Below, piece by piece: positions 14,862 to 24,401 of a DNA stretch of 61,246 nucleotides. Position 1 is the first letter of the stretch. Each line of letters begins with the position of its first letter. The position numbers and the translations under genes were made by a program. Origin of the DNA: Bacteroidales bacterium (GTDB lineage Bacteria > Bacteroidota > Bacteroidia > Bacteroidales > UBA932); the NCBI GenBank assembly GCA_024398125.1, contig JAKSJO010000016.1:1-61246 (forward strand), in the 5' to 3' direction. Under the pieces are notes generated by a model. The model saw nothing but the letters and a program-made list of their open reading frames with translations. It did no database searches and was not told where the DNA came from.

Positions 14862-17266
14862 GAAGACTTTACGCTTTGATTCTTTGCCTGGTGGCTATCT
14901 CATCATGCATGGAGCCCGGACTTGAGACGGGCGGCGACGCTTTCGTGCTTTCTTCGAGGGACATCGACATGCATACCAAGGCTGCCCAGGCTTTCGATGA
15001 GGGTACGTCATACTATGTATATGCCTTCAACCGTTCCGAGCCAGGGGGAGTGACAGAATTCAATTACCCCGCCGTTATCGATGCTGTCGGAACCGAAGAT
15101 TCCAACGGGCATATAGGGTTCACGGCGGGCACAAGAGACCACTTTGGTGGCCGTAAGATGGATTTCTATGGACTTACCTATGGTGACAGCGATGCCGACC
15201 ATTGGGCCAGCGGCCTCAGCACGGCAAATGGGGAGCATCCGAAATATAGATTGGAAAGACGCGACGGCAGTCTCGACGACCTGCGCATGGCTGCACTGGA
15301 GAACCAGTCCAGCAGCAATTCGACAGGACAGCTGCAACTTGACTTCAAGCATGCCCTGGCCAAGCTGCGCTTCGTCGCAGCGCGCCAGAACGCATCCAAC
15401 CTCGAGGGCATCTACATAAAGTCGATTTCGGTGACAGATTATGACGCTGCCACACTCGACCTCGTAGACGGGGCATGGGACGTTGAAGGGTCTGCTTCCG
15501 AAAGGGTCATCTATGAATACAATCCGCTCAATCCGGCAATCCCTGATGATGCAAAGAAGCTTACACCGACCTCTGCCCTGGCGGCTGAGTGTCTGGTATT
15601 CCCTTCTACATCCAAGGACATGACCCTGCACATCACTACATACAACCCAACCGTGAAGGCTGACAACATCAGCAACAACAGCCAGACCCTGGAGAAGGAT
15701 TTCACTATTCCAGTGGACCTGGAGTGCAATCACGAATATACCCTGTCGGTAACAATTACGAATGAGGGTGTGCGCATCATCATCCTGACTCCGCAGGAGG
15801 CGAGCTGGATAGTGGAGAGGCATGATGAGGATATAGACCTTGGCCAGCCTGTGACCTTTGCCGGTATCACCTGGGCGGACAGGAACATCGGTGCGACATT
15901 CGCTCCGAGAAACAACAAGATCGAGAACATCGGGGATATCCGCAACTGGGACAATATGCGCGGCTACTTCTTCCAGTTTGGAAGGAACGTGCCTTACTTT
16001 GTTCTCAAGAACAGGAAGATAACAGCTCCAAAGACTCTGTCTACTGACTTTGAGAACAATGATTTCACATATTGTGAATCCGGCAGGAACAGTACGAATG
16101 CTCCTTATGTTCTCCTTAACGGCGAATCCATCAATGAAGCCTACAAAGCGGCAGTACCAATCAAGACTAGTTGGAATCCAATATCCGAGGGCGGTACAAT
16201 GCCGCTGACCTATTATGATAATAAACATAGACTTACTCCATCGCCAGACGTTATAGATATTTCACTTTACGATGGCACACAGGAAAGTGCAAAGAACTAC
16301 GCTATTGTATCAGGAGCAGCCAGTGATTCACAGCCTTGGTGGACGGACCTCACGCCTAAAGGAACACCAAGAACCTGGGATGATGTCAGAAATCAGCCAA
16401 CGCCTAAGGGATGGCGTATACCGACCAGGGAGGACTGGGCCTACATCATGCCTCTAAGCAAAAGGACCGGAGACATAACCTTCAATCCGGGATTCGGTAA
16501 TGCAAATGGAAAATATACAGCAGAGACGGAAACCGGCCAGATAGTTATCGAGAAGTATGATTATGGAACAAAAGATAACGCGGAGTTTGTATATCATTAC
16601 TATAATCAGAAAGATACATTGAATAAGGTGTGGTGGGCTGAGACCGGAGGCGACAGGCGTAATATAAAAATCGATGGCAAATTGAATAAAGCCCTGGAAG
16701 AATCCTATGGCGACCCTGTCCCGGGTTACACATCGCAGTATCTTTGCATCAGCGATAAAAGCAACCCATCCAAGGGAGTCCTTTACGCAATCAAGTGCCA
16801 GGGTACAGACGATGCTTACAGGCTTAAATGGGAATTTATAATCCATGACACCTGGCCGATTGTAGGAGTCAGAACTATCAATAAGGTCGACCAAAATATT
16901 TATCCTGTTACGCTTCGAATATCCCGCTTTACGGCGTCCAAAAAAGATAGATTGGCCGACATAAAAGATTTCGACGAGGAGGACTGGAAAGAAGAAAAAG
17001 CTGTTGAAGTGTTGGAACTTCCTAGCGGAGGTTATGTCTTCACGGAAGCTGCACCAAGACTTGTGAACGCTGGAAACGAGACCATTTATGCAAGTTCTTC
17101 CATAGATCCAAGCGACGGTTGGTTCTATGTGGTGAGGCTTAAGTACAATGACTTCAACAACCACGACAGCTCAAAGGCCAGTCGTTATCTTATGCTTACC
17201 AAAATGAGAAGAGCCTATGGAATGTCCATCAGGCCGGTTAAGGATAATACTGTGATTATTGACTGA
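14858..17266 (+). CDS. Large fimbrillin-like lipoprotein 4 with FISUMP-like C-terminus
   Basis: An 802-residue lipoprotein, Cys17 (SSCMEP), with a KAAQAFDEG fimbrillin-style opening and an LDFKHALAKLRFVA core strand near residue 165. The C-terminal part from about residue 325 resembles a FISUMP module interrupted by long insertions: FAGITWADRNIGA, PTPKGWRIPTREDWAYI, and a closing GMSIRPVKD. Its size and appended C-terminal domain make it a plausible tip or adhesin subunit of the fibre encoded by this operon; this is inference. It overlaps gene 3 by four bases and shares one base with gene 5. Confidence 0.7.
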   Translation: MRRLYALILCLVAISSCMEPGLETGGDAFVLSSRDIDMHTKAAQAFDEGTSYYVYAFNRSEPGGVTEFNYPAVIDAVGTEDSNGHIGFTAGTRDHFGGRKMDFYGLTYGDSDADHWASGLSTANGEHPKYRLERRDGSLDDLRMAALENQSSSNSTGQLQLDFKHALAKLRFVAARQNASNLEGIYIKSISVTDYDAATLDLVDGAWDVEGSASERVIYEYNPLNPAIPDDAKKLTPTSALAAECLVFPSTSKDMTLHITTYNPTVKADNISNNSQTLEKDFTIPVDLECNHEYTLSVTITNEGVRIIILTPQEASWIVERHDEDIDLGQPVTFAGITWADRNIGATFAPRNNKIENIGDIRNWDNMRGYFFQFGRNVPYFVLKNRKITAPKTLSTDFENNDFTYCESGRNSTNAPYVLLNGESINEAYKAAVPIKTSWNPISEGGTMPLTYYDNKHRLTPSPDVIDISLYDGTQESAKNYAIVSGAASDSQPWWTDLTPKGTPRTWDDVRNQPTPKGWRIPTREDWAYIMPLSKRTGDITFNPGFGNANGKYTAETETGQIVIEKYDYGTKDNAEFVYHYYNQKDTLNKVWWAETGGDRRNIKIDGKLNKALEESYGDPVPGYTSQYLCISDKSNPSKGVLYAIKCQGTDDAYRLKWEFIIHDTWPIVGVRTINKVDQNIYPVTLRISRFTASKKDRLADIKDFDEEDWKEEKAVEVLELPSGGYVFTEAAPRLVNAGNETIYASSSIDPSDGWFYVVRLKYNDFNNHDSSKASRYLMLTKMRRAYGMSIRPVKDNTVIID

Positions 17267-18204
17267 TGAAGAAATATCTTGCATATCTGCTGCTCACGGT
17301 CCTGACCATTTCATGCAGCCTGATTGACACTGAGGATGACGGACACGGCATCTCCATGGAGGAAGTGCCTGTGATGCTCAATGTATTTGCTTCGGAGCTG
17401 GAAATGGATGAGCCGGACAGCAAGGCGGCCAATCCTCTTGACCCTGTGGTGGAGAATACCTTCACCAACCTGTGGCTGCTTCAGTACGGCGAAGACAATC
17501 GTCTTATCCAATCTGACACCGTATTGCTTGACCATCCGGTGCTTGGAACCAAGCTGGAAGTCAAGCTTAAGAAAAGCCAGAACAGCACCCTGGTCGTGAT
17601 AGCCAACATGTTGAATACCCATGGGGACGATCCGGAATGGCCGTCTTCCGGTGCATTCAAATGGGGTGAGCATGGCGGCGGAAGCCTCTATGACCTCCGT
17701 AATAAATTGTTTGCCTGCAGCCTCAAGGCTGCCGATCAGGACCATCTTTTCATGACCGGTATCACAAATCTCGACATTGATGATAGCGCTGTCGAAAACG
17801 GCATTTCCGTGGATTTGATGCTGTCCCGACTCGCCAGCAAGTTCAATGTTACCATCAAAAGTGCTACCCCGGACAAATACAGCAATGTCAGAATCCAGAT
17901 GATAAACTGTCCGACGAAGATGAGCCTTTTCCCTGACGAAATCTCTTTGACTCCTCCGTCGGATCTCGAAGAATATGACGCTCAGCAGGTCTGTGGCGTA
18001 GGCGAGTATCTTGGCACTGACGCTTCCAAGAGCTATTATTTCTATGCCAACGAGAACCTCTGTTCCGACCCGGACAAGCAGATCAAGCTGAGAATATTAG
18101 CGGACAAAGGGGATACCCATGATGTCCAGAAAGACATTTCGGTCTCATCGGACGGAAGTACGTATCGAAATACCTATTATCACATCCATATAACCCTCAA
18201 ATAA
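17266..18204 (+). CDS. Fimbrial anchor/tip-like lipoprotein 5
   Basis: A 312-residue lipoprotein, Cys17 (TISCSL). After an acidic linker it shows NTFTNLWLLQYGEDNRLIQ, a strand pattern found in Bacteroidetes fimbrial accessory proteins of the FimB/Mfa2 or DUF4906 kind. A typical LMLSRLASKFNVTI strand follows near residue 190. As the last gene of the operon it may be the anchor or chain terminator. The family assignment is tentative. No clear terminator follows before the promoter of the esterase gene. Confidence 0.6.
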   Translation: MKKYLAYLLLTVLTISCSLIDTEDDGHGISMEEVPVMLNVFASELEMDEPDSKAANPLDPVVENTFTNLWLLQYGEDNRLIQSDTVLLDHPVLGTKLEVKLKKSQNSTLVVIANMLNTHGDDPEWPSSGAFKWGEHGGGSLYDLRNKLFACSLKAADQDHLFMTGITNLDIDDSAVENGISVDLMLSRLASKFNVTIKSATPDKYSNVRIQMINCPTKMSLFPDEISLTPPSDLEEYDAQQVCGVGEYLGTDASKSYYFYANENLCSDPDKQIKLRILADKGDTHDVQKDISVSSDGSTYRNTYYHIHITLK

Positions 18205-19533
<1,329 letters not shown>

Positions 19534-19556
19534 TCTTGAACTGACATGATACTGAT

Positions 19557-19588
19557 AGACCGGGCCATGGAGGCCCGGTCTTCTTTTT
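19557..19588 (+). terminator. Terminator after the esterase
   Basis: AGACCGGGCC/GGCCCGGTCT perfect ten-base stem (19557-19566 and 19572-19581), then TCTTTTTA. Confidence 0.85.
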
Positions 19589-19617
19589 ATCATACTTTTG
19601 ATCGGCTGCCCAGGGTT

Positions 19618-20484
19618 TTACCATTCGAAAATGAATTCCGGGCGTCCCTCGTCAATGATTGGATTCTCTTCGAGATCTGTGATGGACATTGAGAAATGCA
19701 GGTTTCCATGTGCCGGAGCTCCATCTATCATGTTCTCCGAAAGCTCAAGTCCGCCGTTTGACGATGCCTGAGGAACCAGAGGGTCGCCAAGATCCTGACG
19801 ACGGGCCTGGACCCAGACTGATCCGTCAGCCTCGACGGCATAATAGTCAAGCATTGTGATGCCGCCCTCGGGATTTACCGCAAAGTCCAGGTCATACTTC
19901 TCGACTCCGTACCAGTCAGGGATGCTGTAACGGCCGTCTGCGTATGCCTTGAGCACGCCTTTTCTACATGCAGGGTCTCCTGGAAGGGTACAGCTGCCTT
20001 CAACTGTCCATACCGGCTCGGCAGGGGCTTCTCCCCAGTAGAGATAATAGTAGTGACCTCCCAGCCATTTTCGGTCCCGGGTGTAGAGATAGACGTATGA
20101 CCATACGCGGCCTGCCTTTTCGTCGCCGTAGAAGCCGGAGAGCAGGGTGTGGTTGGGCTCGAAGAGGCCTGGAGATATGCCTGCGATCGGAGCGTCCTCG
20201 AGTCCTGTCTCGAGGTAGTAGAAGCCGTTGCTGTAGTCGTCGATGCCGACGATGTCGATCATGGTCGAGTCGTCCATGCAGTCAAGGACGAACTGGACGT
20301 CATAGCCTGGAACTCCGTACCAGTTCTTGATGGTATAGATGGAGTCGCCGTCAAAGCTCAGCACCGGGCGGGCCTTGTTGGAGAGCTTGAAGGCGTCCGC
20401 ATAGGTATCCTTGTGCTCCCAGCCCTTTGTGCTGCATCCCGCCGCCGCCGCGAGGAAAACCAATAACGCAGATATCTTTTTCAT
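19618..20484 (-). CDS. Lipoprotein with two W-x-G-x-x-[YF]-D repeats (family not recognised)
   Basis: 288 residues from the ATG at 20484; lipobox AAAAGC with Cys17. Two internal repeats are visible: IKNWYGVPGYDVQF (minus strand, about 20333-20289) and IPDWYGVEKYDLDF (about 19925-19881), each followed by an acidic turn and a hydrophobic strand. The same signature, and an adjacent Y-W/Y-GE-AP segment, appears in the larger lipoprotein next to SusD at 34405-36393. So it is a paralogue of a surface glycan-binding-type protein, and a surface binding role is inferred. It is divergent from the GH3 gene and convergent with the esterase. No catalytic motif is seen. Confidence 0.65.
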   Translation of the reverse strand: MKKISALLVFLAAAAGCSTKGWEHKDTYADAFKLSNKARPVLSFDGDSIYTIKNWYGVPGYDVQFVLDCMDDSTMIDIVGIDDYSNGFYYLETGLEDAPIAGISPGLFEPNHTLLSGFYGDEKAGRVWSYVYLYTRDRKWLGGHYYYLYWGEAPAEPVWTVEGSCTLPGDPACRKGVLKAYADGRYSIPDWYGVEKYDLDFAVNPEGGITMLDYYAVEADGSVWVQARRQDLGDPLVPQASSNGGLELSENMIDGAPAHGNLHFSMSITDLEENPIIDEGRPEFIFEW

Positions 20485-20572
20485 CGTTTCTTGAAACTGA
20501 TGTCCCCCTTGTAAGGAACCGTCTTGTAAAAATAGCGATAAAATCATTACATATCAAAAAACCGCATTGCAC

Positions 20573-20602
20573 TTGCATTCGTCCCCTAATCACTTAACTT
20601 TG
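20573..20602 (+). promoter_or_regulatory. GH3 gene promoter
   Basis: TTG at 20573-20575, 19 bases, then TAACTTTG at 20595-20602. The spacing is ideal; the start codon lies 65 bases further on. Confidence 0.65.
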
Positions 20603-20667
20603 TCAAAGGTGTAAACTGCACATCCCGAGAGAAAAACACGCATGAAAGATAAAAAACCACGATAACC

Positions 20668-22941
20668 ATGAAGAGAAACCTTGTAATCGCAGGAGCGGCG
20701 CTGTTGGCGATGGCGTCGTGTGGCGGCCAGAAATGGCAGGAAACAACGACCGGATACGGCGTAAACATCATCCCCCAGAAGGGAGGAAAGACCCTCGGAT
20801 ACTCTCCGGAATCGGGCATCCAGATCCTCACGGACAGGGGTTACGCCTTCAAGGATCTCAACCGCAACGGCGCCCTCGACAAGTACGAGGACTGGCGACT
20901 TCCGGTAGCCGTTCGCGCCCAGGATCTCGCAGAACAGCTCTCAATCGAAGAGATTGCCGGTCTCATGCTCTACTCCGCCCATCAGTCCATTCCGGCAGGA
21001 GGTTTCTCGGCACGCGGTTTCGGCGGCAACACCTATGGCGGCAAGCCATACGCTGAGTCAGGAGCAAAGCCATCAGACATTTCCGACGCCCAGCGCAAGT
21101 TCCTCGAAGAAGACAATCTCCGCCACGTCCTCGTCACCAGGGTCGAGAGCCCGGCCGTTGCCGCGGAATGGAACAACAATGTCCAGGCTTTCGTCGAGGG
21201 TCTTGGACACGGCATCCCCGCAAACAACTCATCAGATCCTAGAAACAGCGCTTCCGCTACAGCCGAGTACGACGCAGGCTCCGGCGGCCAGATATCCCTC
21301 TGGCCTTCATCTCTTGGAATGGCCGCGACATTCGAGCCTGAACTCGTAGAGAAGTTCGGTCACATCGCTGCCCAGGAGTACCGCGCCCTCGGCATCGCGA
21401 CCTGCCTTTCTCCGCAGATCGACCTGGCGACCGAGCCGAGATGGTCGCGATTCAGCGGCACCTTCGGCGAAAGCCCTGAGCTTGACACAGAAATGGCGAG
21501 AGCCTACATCGACGGCTTCCAGACATCCTACGGCGCCGACGAGATCGAGGGCGGCTGGGGCTACAAGAGCGTGAACGCGATGATGAGGCACTGGCCATCG
21601 GGGGGTCCTGAGGAGGCTGGCCGCGACGCCCACTACAACTACGGCAAATACGCCGTCTACCCTGGAGCCAACTACGGCGACCACATCAAGGCCTTCGTCG
21701 ACGGCGGTCTCAACCTCGCCAAAGGCACAAAGATGGTTGCGGCAGTCATGCCATACTACACCATCTCGACCAGCTTCAACGACCACCAGCAGACAGCCGG
21801 CAACAGCTACAGCAGCTATCTCATCAACGAACTGCTCCGCGGGGAATACAAGTTCGACGGCGTGGTCTGCACCGACTGGGGCGTAACCTCGGACAATCCG
21901 GCAATCGAGTCCTTCGGAACCACCTGCTGGGGCAAGGAGACCGAGACTGTCGCCCAGCGTCACTTCGACATCATCGAGGCAGGCGTTGACCAGTTCGGAG
22001 GCAACAACGACAAGGGTCCCGTCATCGAAGCTTACAATATGTGGGTAGAGAAATACGGCAAGGAATCTGCCGACAAGCGTTTCCAGGAATCTGCACGCCG
22101 TCTCCTCACCAACATCTTCCGCACAGGCCTTTTCGAGAATCCATATCTCGATCCATCGATGAGCGACGAATTCGTCGGCAACCCTGAATTCATGGCTGAA
22201 GGCTACAGCGCCCAGCTCAAGTCCATCGTCATGATCAAGAACCACGGCAAGGCCCTTCCGCTCAAGAAGCAGACCAAGGTCTACCTCCCTAAGAAGATCG
22301 ACAGCAAGATTCTTGACAGATTCAGCGACTACATCTTCGTAGACAGCGCAGAGGAAGCGGACGCAGCACTCGTCTTCATCAGCGAGCCTTCGACAGGCCC
22401 GGGCTACGATGTCAACGACCGCAACAAGGGCGGCAACGGCTATGTTCCGATCTCGCTCCAGTACTCAGAATACAAGGCAGAATATGCACGCGAGGTCAGT
22501 CTCGCCGGCGGCGACCCTAAGGAATCCTTCACCAACCGCACATACAAGGGCAAGACCACCAAGGCTTCTAACTACTCCGAGCTCGAGCTCATAGTCGACA
22601 CCAAGAAAGCCATGGGCGACAAGCCTGTCATCGCAGTCGTAAGCATGGGCCGCCCTATGGTCATGGCTGAGGTTGAACCATACTTGGATGCCATCGTGGT
22701 CGCATTCAGTGTCCAGAATCAGGCCATTCTGGACGTCGTCACAGGAGCATACGAGCCATCCGGACTGCTCCCTATGCAGCTCCCTAAGGATATGAAGACC
22801 GTCGAGCTCCAGAAGGAGGACGTCCCATTCGATATGGACTGCTATGTAGATGCCGACGGCAACACCTACGACTTTGCCTACGGCCTCAACTGGAGCGGCA
22901 CCATCAAGGATGCCCGTGTCGAGAAGTACTCAAGGAAATAA
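20668..22941 (+). CDS. Glycoside hydrolase family 3 lipoprotein (beta-glucosidase-like)
   Basis: 757 residues, signal peptide with Cys18 (AMASCGG). It has the two-domain GH3 architecture: a TIM-barrel-like domain with DLAEQLSIEEIAGLML, LGHGIPANN and LSPQIDLATEPRWSRFSGTFGE, and the nucleophile Asp403 in VVCTDWGV. A second alpha/beta domain contains KSIVMIKNHGKALPL and VAFSVQNQAILDV and ends without an obvious FnIII domain. The likely action is removal of terminal beta-glucosyl residues from oligosaccharides at the cell surface or in the periplasm. Codon use suggests high expression. The nearby GH30 and SusCD genes make a beta-glucan pathway the simplest context. Confidence 0.9.
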   Translation: MKRNLVIAGAALLAMASCGGQKWQETTTGYGVNIIPQKGGKTLGYSPESGIQILTDRGYAFKDLNRNGALDKYEDWRLPVAVRAQDLAEQLSIEEIAGLMLYSAHQSIPAGGFSARGFGGNTYGGKPYAESGAKPSDISDAQRKFLEEDNLRHVLVTRVESPAVAAEWNNNVQAFVEGLGHGIPANNSSDPRNSASATAEYDAGSGGQISLWPSSLGMAATFEPELVEKFGHIAAQEYRALGIATCLSPQIDLATEPRWSRFSGTFGESPELDTEMARAYIDGFQTSYGADEIEGGWGYKSVNAMMRHWPSGGPEEAGRDAHYNYGKYAVYPGANYGDHIKAFVDGGLNLAKGTKMVAAVMPYYTISTSFNDHQQTAGNSYSSYLINELLRGEYKFDGVVCTDWGVTSDNPAIESFGTTCWGKETETVAQRHFDIIEAGVDQFGGNNDKGPVIEAYNMWVEKYGKESADKRFQESARRLLTNIFRTGLFENPYLDPSMSDEFVGNPEFMAEGYSAQLKSIVMIKNHGKALPLKKQTKVYLPKKIDSKILDRFSDYIFVDSAEEADAALVFISEPSTGPGYDVNDRNKGGNGYVPISLQYSEYKAEYAREVSLAGGDPKESFTNRTYKGKTTKASNYSELELIVDTKKAMGDKPVIAVVSMGRPMVMAEVEPYLDAIVVAFSVQNQAILDVVTGAYEPSGLLPMQLPKDMKTVELQKEDVPFDMDCYVDADGNTYDFAYGLNWSGTIKDARVEKYSRK

Positions 22942-22973
22942 CCCCATCCACCACCCCGATAGAGCGCAAAAAA

Positions 22974-22995
22974 GGGCGCCCCGATCGGGACGCCC
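22974..22995 (-). terminator. Terminator after the GPH transporter gene
   Basis: Palindromic stem GGGCG-CCCGATCGGG-CGCCC with a mismatch, followed on the minus strand by CTTTTTTTGC. It lies between two convergent genes. Confidence 0.7.
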
Positions 22996-23017
22996 GTAAT
23001 ACTATAGAAATTACACC

Positions 23018-24400
23018 CTACAGCCCGAGACCCTTGAGGGCCTCGCGGTTGGCGCGGGCCTTGTCGGCAGGGAGAGGGTTTGCGATCACGAGCAGCAGGG
23101 CTGCGGCAAGGAAGAACAGCGAAGGAACGAGACCGATGTGGGCGGTGATGCCCCACTGTGCGAGCGGAGCCTGCTGTCCCGGAACGGTAACGTCATACTT
23201 CGTGAGGCTGTGGCAGAGCCAGAAGACGATGCCCTGGCTGGCGTAGCTGAGTCTCATGAAGAAGGCACGGACACCCATTATCACGCCCTCGTTGCGCCTG
23301 CGCTCCTTCAGCACGATGCTGTCCACGACATCGGCCATTGCCGGCGCGATGAAGGTCCAGCATCCTCCGAAGCCAAGGCCCCAAAGGAACATGAAGATCG
23401 CGAAGGTCAGCTGTGAGCGGCAGAAAAGCATAGGCAGAGCCGCTGCGGCCATGAAGAAGTTCGTGATGACCAGCATGAGGAAGTTGTTGTCCAGCTTCTT
23501 CGCAATCCTTGACCATATCACAACCGAGATGAGAGCACCCACCAGCATCGCCGCGAAAATCGGGGTGGATGCCGCTGCGGGCATTCCCAGCACTCCGTTC
23601 ACGACATAGTTGACGCTGCCGGTCATACAGATGCATGCGCTCTGGTAGAGGAAGAGCATGATCGCAAGGATAAGGAACTCCCTGTGCTTGAGTGTAGACT
23701 TCAAAGACTCCACGAAACCGGGCTCAGCCTCCTGCGGCACTTGTTCGCTCATAGGGGTAGACTCGGCCCTCTGCATCACACCGGGGATGATGACGATGCT
23801 TCCGATGATGCCGATCACGGCGATCACGAGTCCAGCGACCACATAGCTGCCGGTATCTCCGTAGTGGTAGAACATCGGAGGGAGTACAGCTCCGAGAGCG
23901 ATGCCCACTGAACCGAAGGCGGTCGAGGTGACAGCGGTCTTGCGGCGGATGTCCTGGCTGCGGAACTTATCCGGGAACACACCCTGGTAGTTTACCTCCC
24001 AGAGCGAATAGGCTGCATCGTAAAGGCAGACAGCCACCACCATCCACACGAACACTGCTACCTTGTTGGCATGCAGCGACTCGGGCACCATGAAGATCAG
24101 CAGGAATGCGAGTGAGCACAGCACAAGGCCGAGCACGATCCAGAAAAGCCTCTTGCCATACTTGGCAAGCACAGGCTTCTTTCCGGTTATCCAGCCGATC
24201 AGAGGATCGTTCACCGCATTCCAGATGCTGTAGATGATGGTTGCGATGGTAGGGTAGATGGTCGGGAGGCCCATCTCCTTCTCGTAGAAGAAGAAGGCCA
24301 TGATGCCGTATGCTCCGGTAAGGAACTCGGCAAGGAAACGTCCCATTCCATAGGACATCATCACACCCGACGAAGGGATACGGTTCTGCATCTTTGACAT
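23018..24400 (-). CDS. GPH/MelB-type MFS sugar:cation symporter
   Basis: About 460 residues from the ATG at 24400, one base after the M13 peptidase stop, so the two are co-transcribed. It has about twelve hydrophobic segments. The glycoside-pentoside-hexuronide family motif is visible in NAVNDPLIGWITGKKPVLAKYGKR near residues 60-83, with a second copy of the ERRRNEGVIMGVRAF type later. The likely role is inner-membrane uptake of a di- or oligosaccharide. The neighbouring GH3 suggests a glucoside substrate, but that is inference. Confidence 0.85.
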   Translation of the reverse strand: MSKMQNRIPSSGVMMSYGMGRFLAEFLTGAYGIMAFFFYEKEMGLPTIYPTIATIIYSIWNAVNDPLIGWITGKKPVLAKYGKRLFWIVLGLVLCSLAFLLIFMVPESLHANKVAVFVWMVVAVCLYDAAYSLWEVNYQGVFPDKFRSQDIRRKTAVTSTAFGSVGIALGAVLPPMFYHYGDTGSYVVAGLVIAVIGIIGSIVIIPGVMQRAESTPMSEQVPQEAEPGFVESLKSTLKHREFLILAIMLFLYQSACICMTGSVNYVVNGVLGMPAAASTPIFAAMLVGALISVVIWSRIAKKLDNNFLMLVITNFFMAAAALPMLFCRSQLTFAIFMFLWGLGFGGCWTFIAPAMADVVDSIVLKERRRNEGVIMGVRAFFMRLSYASQGIVFWLCHSLTKYDVTVPGQQAPLAQWGITAHIGLVPSLFFLAAALLLVIANPLPADKARANREALKGLGL

Positions 24401-24401
24401 C

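Noticed and set aside
15008-16228. A 406-codon open reading frame on the minus strand
   Set aside because: Antisense to the large fimbrillin-like lipoprotein, which has a signal peptide, overlapping neighbours and FISUMP-like motifs.
21307-22245. A 312-codon open reading frame on the minus strand
   Set aside because: Antisense to the GH3 gene and of Val/Ala/Gly-rich shadow composition.
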